Below are positions 1 to 6,089 of a stretch of 10,738 bases of DNA, piece by piece. Source of the DNA: an uncultured Collinsella sp. (GTDB lineage Bacteria; Actinomycetota; Coriobacteriia; Coriobacteriales; Coriobacteriaceae); NCBI GenBank assembly GCA_900542235.1, contig UQNB01000067.1:1-10738 (forward strand), read 5' to 3'. Below the pieces are notes generated by a model. That model was not told the DNA's origin and made no database searches. It saw only the letters and a program-made list of their open reading frames with translations. The translations under genes were made by a program, and so were the position numbers. Within the stretch, counting starts at the first letter, position 1; each line of letters starts with the position of its first letter.

Positions 1-2
1 AG

Positions 3-1004
3 GTGGTGCGCTGGCACGCGGGGGCCGCCGTTCCCCAGCCGGCGGCGCTCTGCGGCGTGGTGGGCTTTAAGCCCACGTATGGCGCCGTGAGCCGTTACGG
101 CGTGGTTGCCTTTGGCTCGTCGCTCGATCAGGTGGGCCCCTTTGGCCGCACGGTCGAGGATGTCGCGCTGGCCATGAACGCGCTTACCGGCGCGGGCCAC
201 GATCCGTACGACTGCACGAGCCAGGATTGCGCCGTCGACTTTATCGAGCATCTCAACGACAGCATCGAGGGCAAGCGCGTGGGCATCATCCCCGCGTTTA
301 TGGAGGCCGAGGGTCTGACGCCCGAGGTCAAGGCCGCTGTTCAGCGCGCCGCCCAGGAGCTGCAGAACCAGGGCGCCGAGCTGGTCGAGGTCGACCTGCC
401 GCACCTGGATGCCGCCATCGCTGCCTACTACGTCATCGGTCCGGCCGAGGCGTTCTCCAACCTGGCTCGCTTTGACGGCATTCGCTACGGCTATCAGGAG
501 GAGGGCTGCGCCAACCTGTCCGACCAGAGCTCGCTTTCGCGCGCCCACGGCTTTGGCGCCGAGGCCAAGCGCCGTCAGATGCTCGGCGCCTACCTGCTGA
601 GCTCGGGCGTGTACGACAAGTACTACTACGCCGCGCAAAAGGCCCGTACGCTCATCACGCGGGACTACGACGCCGCGTATGCCAAGGTGGACACCATCCT
701 CATGCCCGCCTCGCCGCGCACGGCCTTTAAGTTTGGCGAGATCAGCGACCCCACGCAGATGTACCTCTCCGATCTGTACACCATCTCGCTCAACATTTGT
801 GGCAACGGCGGTATCTCGGTGCCGCTGGGCCTGGGCGAGGACAGCAAGCTGCCTGTTTCTGCCCAACTGGTTGGTCCGGCCTTTAAGGACCGTCAGCTGC
901 TCACGTTTGCCCGCGCCCTGGAGCGCGGCTTTGCCGATGCCGCCACGGGTGCGCCCGCGCTTTCCGTCGCGCCCGATTTTGCCGGGAAGGGAGGCGAGCT
1001 GTAA
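3..1004 (+). CDS. gatA: Glutamyl-tRNA(Gln) amidotransferase subunit A, C-terminal part
   Basis: GatA releases ammonia from glutamine for GatB, so that Glu-tRNA(Gln) (and Asp-tRNA(Asn)) is amidated in the cytoplasmic GatCAB complex. About 333 residues are visible of a protein usually near 490. The N-terminal part with the catalytic Lys and the cis-Ser lies off the left edge, so the GTG at position 3 is not a real start. Recognisable amidase-signature blocks are QPAALCGVVGFKPTYGAVSR, the SSLDQVGPFGRTVEDVA region, the YYYAAQKARTLITRDYD region and DLYTISLNICGNGGISVPLG near the C-terminus. The first 13 or so codons do not fit the family: the expected GSDTGGS(I/V)RQPA reads as GAAVPQPA, so the nucleophilic Ser is missing. 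After that point the match is normal, so an edge sequencing or assembly error is more likely than a dead enzyme. The stop codon overlaps the gatB start by one base. Confidence 0.95.
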   Translation: MVRWHAGAAVPQPAALCGVVGFKPTYGAVSRYGVVAFGSSLDQVGPFGRTVEDVALAMNALTGAGHDPYDCTSQDCAVDFIEHLNDSIEGKRVGIIPAFMEAEGLTPEVKAAVQRAAQELQNQGAELVEVDLPHLDAAIAAYYVIGPAEAFSNLARFDGIRYGYQEEGCANLSDQSSLSRAHGFGAEAKRRQMLGAYLLSSGVYDKYYYAAQKARTLITRDYDAAYAKVDTILMPASPRTAFKFGEISDPTQMYLSDLYTISLNICGNGGISVPLGLGEDSKLPVSAQLVGPAFKDRQLLTFARALERGFADAATGAPALSVAPDFAGKGGEL

Positions 1005-2680
1005 TGAAGGAGCTTTCCGAGGTCCTGCAGGATTGGGAGGCCGTGATCGGCCTGGAGATCCATACCGAGCTCACCGCACTCGATACCAAGATGTTCTGCA
1101 ACTGCAAGCTCAGCCACGATGACGAGCCCAACGCCAACGTGTGCCCGGTGTGCCTGGGCCTGCCCGGCGCCCTGCCGGTGCCCAACAAGCGCGCCATCGA
1201 GAGCATCGTCAAGGCAGGTCTGGCCACCAACTGCGAGATCCAGCGCCACTCGATGTTCTACCGCAAGCACTACTTCTATCCCGATATGGCCAAGAACTTC
1301 CAGACCACGCAGGGTCCGGTCGCCTTTGCCATGTACGGTCACCTGGACCTGGACGTGACCGGTCGCGGTGCCGCCGAGCGCCCCGACTGCGCGTTTGGCG
1401 AGGCCGAGGCTCAGAGCCTGGCGAGCGCCTCGGCCAACTCCGAGGGCCTGTCCACGTCCATGACGTCGACCATGCGCGAGGGCAACCAGCGCGCCGGCCA
1501 CCTGGCCAGCTACGATGCGTCCAACCTGCAGATGCCCGAGCGCCGCGAGGACGGTTCCTACACGGTGCCCATCCGCATCCTGCGCATCCACATGGAGGAG
1601 GACGCCGCCAAGATGGTGCACGTGGGCGGTGCCGAGGGCCGCATTACCGCGGCGGCCGAGTCGCTCGTCGACTACAACCGCTGCGGCACGCCGTTGATCG
1701 AGCTCGTCACCGAGCCCGACTTGCGCACGCCCGAGGAAGCACGCCTGTTTATGGAAAAGCTCCGTCGCATCTTTGTGACGCTGGGCATTTCGGACTGCTC
1801 CATGGAGAAGGGTTCCATGCGCTGCGACGGCAACGTGTCGCTGCGCCGCCGCGGCGAGACCAAGCTGGGCACCAAGACCGAGCTCAAGAACCTCAACTCG
1901 TTCAAGAGCCTGCACGATGGCCTTGCCTACGAGATCTGCCGCCAGGCCGAGGTGCTCGAGGAGGGCGGCGTCATCTACCAGGAGACGCGCCACTGGGGCC
2001 CCAGCCGTAAGCGCACCGTGGTCATGCGTGTGAAGGAAACGGCAGACGACTATCGTCTGTTCCCCGATCCCGACCTGGCGCCGTTCGATTTGGACGACGA
2101 GTTCATCGACCGCTGCCGTGGCGAGATCCCCGAGCTGCCCGATGCCAAGCGCGCCCGTTTTGAGGCCGACTTTGGCATTAAGACGGCCGATGCCGAGCAA
2201 ATCGCCGGCGACCCGGAGTTTGCTGACTTCTTTGAGGCCGCCGCTGCCGGTATGGCCGGCAAGGAGGCCCAGACGGTCGCAAACCTGCTGGTCAACGAGA
2301 TGATCGCCTATCTTAAGGGCGCGGGCGTCTCGCTTGCTGAGTCCGGTATTGCGCCGGTTCAGGTGGCGGCGCTGGCCAAGCTGTTGGCGACCGATGCCAT
2401 CAGCTCCAACCAGGCGCACGAGGTCTTTGAGGCCATGGCCCAGACCGGCGACGACCCCAACAAGATTGTCGACGAGCGCGGTATGCGTCAGGTGAGCGAT
2501 GCCGGCGCGCTGCAGCCAATCGTGGACGAAGTGCTGGCAAACTGTGCCGAGCAGGCGCAGCAGTACCGTGACGGCAACCAGAAGGTCATCGGCTTTTTGG
2601 TGGGTCAGTGCATGAAGGCGAGCCGCGGCAAGGGCAACCCGAAGCTCTTCAACGAGTTGCTGAGAACGTCGCTCTCGTAA
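1004..2680 (+). CDS. gatB: Aspartyl/glutamyl-tRNA amidotransferase subunit B
   Basis: GatB is the kinase/transamidase subunit of GatCAB: it phosphorylates the mischarged Glu or Asp on the tRNA and replaces the phosphate with ammonia from GatA. The protein has 558 residues. The sequence shows VIGLEIHTEL (14-23), a zinc-type cysteine set (C32, C34, C47, C50), YPDMAKNFQ (92-100), HMEEDAAK (196-203), DYNRCGTPLIELVTEPD, SMRCDGNVS, LKNLNSFKSL, and a YqeY-like tail ending in GFLVGQCMKASRGKGNPKLF. It is longer than the usual 475-500 residues because about 55-60 extra, Ser/Ala/Glu-rich residues lie between roughly 112 and 185. The nearby family motif (YQISQ) reads FQTTQGP here. I think this is a lineage variant. 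The ATG overlaps the gatA stop (TAATG), with an AGGGAGG ribosome site at 988-994, so the two genes are translationally coupled. No gatC is visible; it presumably lies upstream of gatA. Confidence 0.97.
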   Translation: MKELSEVLQDWEAVIGLEIHTELTALDTKMFCNCKLSHDDEPNANVCPVCLGLPGALPVPNKRAIESIVKAGLATNCEIQRHSMFYRKHYFYPDMAKNFQTTQGPVAFAMYGHLDLDVTGRGAAERPDCAFGEAEAQSLASASANSEGLSTSMTSTMREGNQRAGHLASYDASNLQMPERREDGSYTVPIRILRIHMEEDAAKMVHVGGAEGRITAAAESLVDYNRCGTPLIELVTEPDLRTPEEARLFMEKLRRIFVTLGISDCSMEKGSMRCDGNVSLRRRGETKLGTKTELKNLNSFKSLHDGLAYEICRQAEVLEEGGVIYQETRHWGPSRKRTVVMRVKETADDYRLFPDPDLAPFDLDDEFIDRCRGEIPELPDAKRARFEADFGIKTADAEQIAGDPEFADFFEAAAAGMAGKEAQTVANLLVNEMIAYLKGAGVSLAESGIAPVQVAALAKLLATDAISSNQAHEVFEAMAQTGDDPNKIVDERGMRQVSDAGALQPIVDEVLANCAEQAQQYRDGNQKVIGFLVGQCMKASRGKGNPKLFNELLRTSLS

Positions 2681-2684
2681 ACGG

Positions 2685-2825
2685 GAACCCGGGAGCCCCG
2701 GCAGGGCGGGTGTTTCCTCAAAATTTCGAACAGTCCTGCGCAAGACGAAGGCCACATTTAGTGGCCTTCTTTGCGTGCGGAACTCATTTTGAGCAAGCAC
2801 CCGCCCTGCCGGGGCTCCCGGGTTC
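2685..2825. repeat. Perfect 28-bp inverted repeat enclosing a hairpin (MITE- or REP-like)
   Basis: Bases 2685-2712 are the exact reverse complement of 2798-2825. The arms begin GAACCCGGGAGCC and end GGCGGGTG. Pairing continues inward to about 2723/2787 with two mismatches (CTCAAAAT against ATTTTGAG), and a small hairpin sits at the centre. The 141-bp unit starts four bases after the gatB stop and carries no gene. No clear target-site duplication is visible. In RNA it would fold into one long stem-loop at the end of the gatAB message, so it could be a 3'-end stabiliser or terminator, or a non-autonomous mobile repeat. Confidence 0.85.
2747..2774 (+). terminator. Hairpin at the centre of the inverted repeat; weak intrinsic terminator
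   Basis: GAAGGCCAC (2747-2755) pairs perfectly with GTGGCCTTC (2761-2769) around the loop ATTTA. It is followed by a short interrupted T-run (TTCTTTG). The 9-bp GC-rich stem fits termination of gatAB, but the T-tract is weak. Confidence 0.55.
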
Positions 2826-2875
2826 TGCGACGACTCGGCCGTTCGGGTCAGGCGGGGCTGAATGGAATTTGGTGA

Positions 2876-2905
2876 ATGGGTGCGCCAACGGCGCGCCCAT
2901 TTTTG
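2876..2905 (+). terminator. Intrinsic terminator downstream of gatB
   Basis: An 11-bp stem, ATGGGTGCGCC (2876-2886) with GGCGCGCCCAT (2890-2900), has one G-U pair and the loop AAC and is followed by TTTTTG. This is a better rho-independent terminator than the hairpin at 2747. It lies about 200 bp after gatB, so the 141-bp inverted repeat may have been inserted between gatB and its original terminator. Confidence 0.75.
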
Positions 2906-2925
2906 TAGATGGGACTGCGGAAATC

Positions 2926-3107
2926 GAAGTCTAATACTTTTCCTGAGAAGTGAACGACCTTATTTGGACTCTCGAAGCGTCGACACTTTTTGAGCCCGCT
3001 TTCCTGCAATTTTGCCAGGTATTTCCTGCGGTTTTGCTGTCTAAAAATGCGGATGCTTCGGGGGTCTGATTTCACTCGTTCACTTCTCGGGAAAAGTATT
3101 AGACCTC
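2926..3107. repeat. MITE-like element with 32-bp imperfect terminal inverted repeats
   Basis: Bases 2926-2957 and 3076-3107 are inverted copies differing at two positions (core TCTAATACTTTTCC then (T/C)GAGAAGTGAACGA). A weaker match continues inward (GACTCTCGAAGCG against the complement of TGCTTCGGGGGTC), so nearly the whole 182-bp element is a degenerate palindrome. Its base composition is more AT-rich than the neighbouring genes. It holds no convincing gene. Together with the elements on either side it fills the gap between the convergent gatB and araC-type genes. Confidence 0.8.
3000..3038. repeat. 22-bp-period direct repeat inside the MITE-like element
   Basis: TTTCCTGCAATTTTGCC (3000-3016) recurs as TTTCCTGCGGTTTTGCT (3022-3038) with three differences. 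Two copies in tandem sit at the centre of the surrounding inverted repeat. Its function is unknown. Confidence 0.5.
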
Positions 3108-3112
3108 AATCC

Positions 3113-3144
3113 ATGCGACAAAGGGACTGTCCCCTTTGTCGCAT
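3113..3144. repeat. Short palindromic repeat (GGGACTGTCCC type), copy 1
   Basis: ATGCGACAAAGGG (3113-3125) pairs perfectly with CCCTTTGTCGCAT (3132-3144) around the loop ACTGTC. On the minus strand it comes directly after the stop codon of the AraC-type regulator and may end that transcript, although no good T-run follows. A second copy lies after the second ABC gene, in the same orientation relative to its upstream gene. Palindromes of this kind are dispersed through many gut Firmicutes and Coriobacteriia; that statement is from memory, not from a search. Confidence 0.8.
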
Positions 3145-3146
3145 TC

Positions 3147-4193
3147 TTATTGATGCTGGGAGCGCCAGGCGGTGGGGGTGGTGCCGGTGTATTGCTTGAA
3201 GGCTTGGGCGAAGGCGGCCTGTTGAGGATAATCGAGCCGCTCTGCCACCTGCGCTATCGTAAGCGAGCTATCTGCCAAAAGGTCCTGCGCCCGCTCCATA
3301 CGGCGCCTGCGTATGTAGGCACCCAGGGACTCGCCGGTTTGGGCCTTAAAGGTGGCGCATAGCTTGGAGCGGCTTGTGTAGAGCCTCTCGGCCACCTCGT
3401 TGATACCCACACGCCTGCCTTTGTCGAGCGCGCGCTCAATCATTGCCGTTGCTTCTTCGGCAATGGTTATGCTGACGCGTGTGTCTGCCGCCTGCCGCGC
3501 CTGCTTGCTGGCCGCGCGTGAGCATGCGAGTTCGGCGACCATAGCCTTCACGATGCCTTGCATATAGACGTGTCCGCCTACGGTGCGGGCGCGTTCCTCG
3601 TTAATCCGGCGCAGCGTGTGGCAGATGGCAGACGTCGCCTCCTCGTGCCACGACTCGGCAAACGCCTCAAAGACTCCCGCGAACTCGGCGGGATAGCGAT
3701 GCTCCAGCTCGTCAAAATAACCGGGCAAAAAGAGGACCGAGCGCGAGTGGTAGAGCTGCCCTGCAAACAGCGGGCTTAGCTCCTCACCGCAGCTATCTTG
3801 GACAAAGCTGCAGACTGCGCTGTTCGGCCACGGCCCGCGCAGCGGCTTGAGGTTCGCAGGCGTTATGCCGGCTTCGGGCATGCACATGAGCGTGGGCGCG
3901 CTGACCTCGCTCACGCACGCGTACGGTTCGGGCGTGTATTCGGCTAGGTGCATGTTGTGCATCGGGGTAATGAAATGCTCCATGACGATGCAGGTAGGGG
4001 AGAGGGGCATGATCCATGCGCGTCCGTGCGCCCGATCGTTTGCCACCTCGCCGGTAAAGATGGCACCCTTGCCGGAGAACTCCAAGCCAAACTGCTCAAA
4101 CTGCGGTGCGTAGAGCTCGGTTATATCGGTTGCCGCCCGCCGCATTTTCAAAAGCGTCCCCTTCATTTGCGAAAACGTCCACGCCTGGCCCAA
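3147..4193 (-). CDS. AraC-family transcriptional regulator
   Basis: This is a DNA-binding regulator divergent from the ABC transporter pair, which it probably controls. The C-terminal 105 or so residues form an AraC/XylS domain with two helix-turn-helix units: VGINEVAERLYTSRSKLCAT followed by a recognition-helix region, then LTIAQVAERLDYPQQAAFAQ leading into FKQYTGTTPTAWR. The N-terminal 240 residues match no sensor domain I can name. The layout (AraC regulator plus two ABC half-transporters) parallels YbtA-YbtP-YbtQ of yersiniabactin systems, where the regulator senses a siderophore; applying that here is an inference. The longest frame begins with TTG at 4193 (348 residues) after a modest AGGG. 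In-frame ATGs lie at 4166 and 4145, and the one at 4145 (332 residues) has AAGGGG about 12 bases upstream and is a serious alternative. The stop is three bases from the palindromic repeat. Confidence 0.9.
   Translation of the reverse strand: MGQAWTFSQMKGTLLKMRRAATDITELYAPQFEQFGLEFSGKGAIFTGEVANDRAHGRAWIMPLSPTCIVMEHFITPMHNMHLAEYTPEPYACVSEVSAPTLMCMPEAGITPANLKPLRGPWPNSAVCSFVQDSCGEELSPLFAGQLYHSRSVLFLPGYFDELEHRYPAEFAGVFEAFAESWHEEATSAICHTLRRINEERARTVGGHVYMQGIVKAMVAELACSRAASKQARQAADTRVSITIAEEATAMIERALDKGRRVGINEVAERLYTSRSKLCATFKAQTGESLGAYIRRRRMERAQDLLADSSLTIAQVAERLDYPQQAAFAQAFKQYTGTTPTAWRSQHQ
4143..4179 (-). promoter_or_regulatory. Possible AraC-type operator: direct repeat with 21-bp period
   Basis: On the minus strand GACGTTTTCGCAAATG (4179-4164) recurs as GACGCTTTTGAAAATG (4158-4143), 13 of 16 identical and exactly 21 bp apart. 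AraC-family proteins classically bind direct repeats at about this spacing. If the regulator starts at the ATG at 4145, this pair overlaps its own start and could serve autoregulation. If it starts at 4193, the repeat lies within coding sequence and may be chance. Confidence 0.35.
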
Positions 4194-4265
4194 TTGTGTG
4201 CCCTGGCTAACACGCCCATGATAAGTTTCTTACGGTTAACTCTCAAGCCGTTAGAAAGGAATCTC
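4194..4265. promoter_or_regulatory. Divergent control region between the regulator and ABC transporter genes
   Basis: These 72 bp must hold both promoters. A GATAAG hexamer (4220-4225) could be a -10 for the transporter, but no good -35 precedes it, as expected for an activator-dependent promoter. TGGCTAAC (4204-4211) is the complement of the half-site GTTAGCCA found in the operator-like dyad at 7915-7934, and GGTTAAC lies at 4234-4240. The ribosome site for the first ABC gene is AGAAAGGA (4253-4260). Confidence 0.45.
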
Positions 4266-6089
4266 ATGGCAAAGGGATCAAAAAAGGAAGGCGGCGGCAT
4301 CGGCGAGCTACTTGCATATGCCGGTGACCGTAAATTCCTAACGTATTTGGGCATGGCCCTCTCGGCGTTCTCGCAGCTGCTGAGCTTTGGCCCGTACGTG
4401 TGCATCTGGCTTGTTGCGCGAGACCTGATCGCCGTGGCGCCCAACTGGAGCGAGGCCGCCGACATCGCGATGTATGGTTGGTGGGCTGTTGGTTTTGCCC
4501 TGGCAAGCATCGTGGTCTATTTCGTGGGACTCATGTGCACGCACCTGTCCGCGTTTCGCTGCGCATCCAATATCCGCAAGGCTACGAGCGAGCATCTGCT
4601 TAAGCTGCCGCTCGGCTACTTTGACACGCACGCCACCGGTGAGCTGCGCCGTATCGTAGACGGCTGTGCCGCCTCCACCGAGACGCTGCTCGCGCACATG
4701 CTGCCCGATATCGCCGGCGCCACCGCCATGGTCGTGGGCCTGCTCGTGCTGCTTTTCGCCCTCGATTGGCGTTTGGGCGCGGCATGCTTAATCTCGGTCG
4801 TCGTTTCGTTTTGCGCCATGGCCACCATGATGAGCGGCAAGGGCGCCGAGTTTATGAAGGCTTACATGGGCGCGCTGGTCAAGATGAACAAGACCGGTAC
4901 CGAATACGTACGCGGCATCCCCGTGGTCAAGGTATTCCAGCAGACGGTCTACTCCTTTAAGGCGTTCCACGATGCGATTGCCGAGTACGCCGACATGGCG
5001 CAAAACTATGCGGGTACGTTTTGCCGAGGTCCGCAGGTGCTCAACCTTACCGCGCTCAACGGCCTTGTGGCATTCCTTTTGCCCGTGGCGTTGTTGTTGG
5101 CGCCGGGCGAGACGGACTTCGCGCACTTTATGGTCAACTTTACGTTTTACGCGATCTTTTCGGCCGTGGTGCCGACGGCCATGACCAAGCTCATGTTTGT
5201 GGGCGAGGCGTCTCAGATGAGTGCCGATTCGCTGGCTCGCATTCGAAGCGTCATGGATTCCAAGCAGCTCTCCGTGCCCGCCCAACCCAAGCACCCTGCC
5301 GGCGGCGACGTGCGATTTGAGGACGTGAGCTTTACGTACGAAGGTGCCGAAGCACCTGCCGTTAGCCATGTGAGTTTCAGCGTTTCCGCTGGTAGCACCC
5401 TCGCCCTGGTGGGTCCCTCGGGTGGCGGTAAGTCAACCTGCGCCAGCCTGATTCCGCGTTTTTGGGATGTTTCCGCAGGTCGAGTGCTCGTAGGCGGTGT
5501 GGACGTTCGCGACATGGACCCGCACGAGCTTATGGACCAGGTCGCCTTCGTGTTCCAGACCAACCAGCTGTTCCGGCAAACACTTGCCGATAACGTGCGC
5601 GCCTCCAAGCCTACGGCCACTGACGACGAAGTGCGTGCGGCCCTCTCCGCAGCTCAGTGCGACGACATTGTGGCCAAGCTTCCACAGGGCATCAATACCA
5701 TGCTCGGTGCCGGCGGAGCATATCTTTCGGGCGGCGAGGTCCAGCGCGTGGCACTTGCCCGCGCGATCCTTAAAGACGCGCCTATCGTGGTGCTCGATGA
5801 GGCCACGGCGTTTGCGGATCCCGAGAACGAGGCGCTCATCCAGCGCGCCTTTAGCAAGCTGGCGGCGGGTCGCACGGTCATTATGATCGCGCACCGGCTT
5901 TCGACCGTGGTGGGGGCCGACAAGATCGTGGTGCTCAATCAAGGTAGCGTGCAGGAGGCCGGCACCCATGCCGAGTTGCTGTCCCAAGAGGGTCTGTATG
6001 CCAAGATGTGGGCCGAATACGAACAGGCCGCGAGCTGGAAGATCACTGCCGCCGCGGATGCCGCCGCCGCGAAGGGAGGTGAGGCCTAA
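4266..6089 (+). CDS. ABC transporter ATP-binding/permease protein, first half (siderophore-importer-like)
   Basis: This is a 607-residue half-transporter: an exporter-fold membrane domain fused to an ATPase domain in the cytoplasmic membrane. Hydrophobic segments lie near 24-55, 66-93, 149-167, 170-189, 258-280 and 285-312. The nucleotide-binding domain has Walker A GPSGGGKST (383-391), Q-loop Q431, signature LSGGE (487-491), Walker B VVLDE (508-512) and H-loop H543. 'ATAFADPENEAL' follows Walker B; I associate this with YbtP/YbtQ- and IrtAB-type siderophore importers, and the AraC-type neighbour agrees. A lipid, peptide or drug exporter cannot be excluded. ATG 4266 is chosen because AGAAAGGA precedes it; the frame is open upstream to 3948, but that part is antisense to the regulator. 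It should pair with the next gene, whose ATG follows this stop codon directly. Confidence 0.93.
   Translation: MAKGSKKEGGGIGELLAYAGDRKFLTYLGMALSAFSQLLSFGPYVCIWLVARDLIAVAPNWSEAADIAMYGWWAVGFALASIVVYFVGLMCTHLSAFRCASNIRKATSEHLLKLPLGYFDTHATGELRRIVDGCAASTETLLAHMLPDIAGATAMVVGLLVLLFALDWRLGAACLISVVVSFCAMATMMSGKGAEFMKAYMGALVKMNKTGTEYVRGIPVVKVFQQTVYSFKAFHDAIAEYADMAQNYAGTFCRGPQVLNLTALNGLVAFLLPVALLLAPGETDFAHFMVNFTFYAIFSAVVPTAMTKLMFVGEASQMSADSLARIRSVMDSKQLSVPAQPKHPAGGDVRFEDVSFTYEGAEAPAVSHVSFSVSAGSTLALVGPSGGGKSTCASLIPRFWDVSAGRVLVGGVDVRDMDPHELMDQVAFVFQTNQLFRQTLADNVRASKPTATDDEVRAALSAAQCDDIVAKLPQGINTMLGAGGAYLSGGEVQRVALARAILKDAPIVVLDEATAFADPENEALIQRAFSKLAAGRTVIMIAHRLSTVVGADKIVVLNQGSVQEAGTHAELLSQEGLYAKMWAEYEQAASWKITAAADAAAAKGGEA

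Noticed and set aside
3..5. GTG at position 3 as a gatA start codon
   Set aside because: It is inside the amidase signature, far from the true N-terminus; the gene clearly enters from the left.
893..2800. 635-residue open frame on the minus strand across gatB
   Set aside because: It is antisense to an unmistakable gatB. Its His/Leu/Gly-rich composition is the usual by-product of GC-biased third codon positions.
2848..3075. 75-residue minus-strand open frame in the gatB-araC gap
   Set aside because: It lies almost wholly within the MITE-like inverted repeat and a terminator, has no good ribosome site, and reads as repeat sequence.
3113..3144. Possible CRISPR repeat
   Set aside because: Only single palindromic copies occur, 4.7 kb apart, with no repeat-spacer array.
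3948..4265. Upstream in-frame extension of the first ABC protein to 3948
   Set aside because: It would be antisense to the AraC-type regulator. The ATG at 4266 has a good ribosome site and gives the normal family length.
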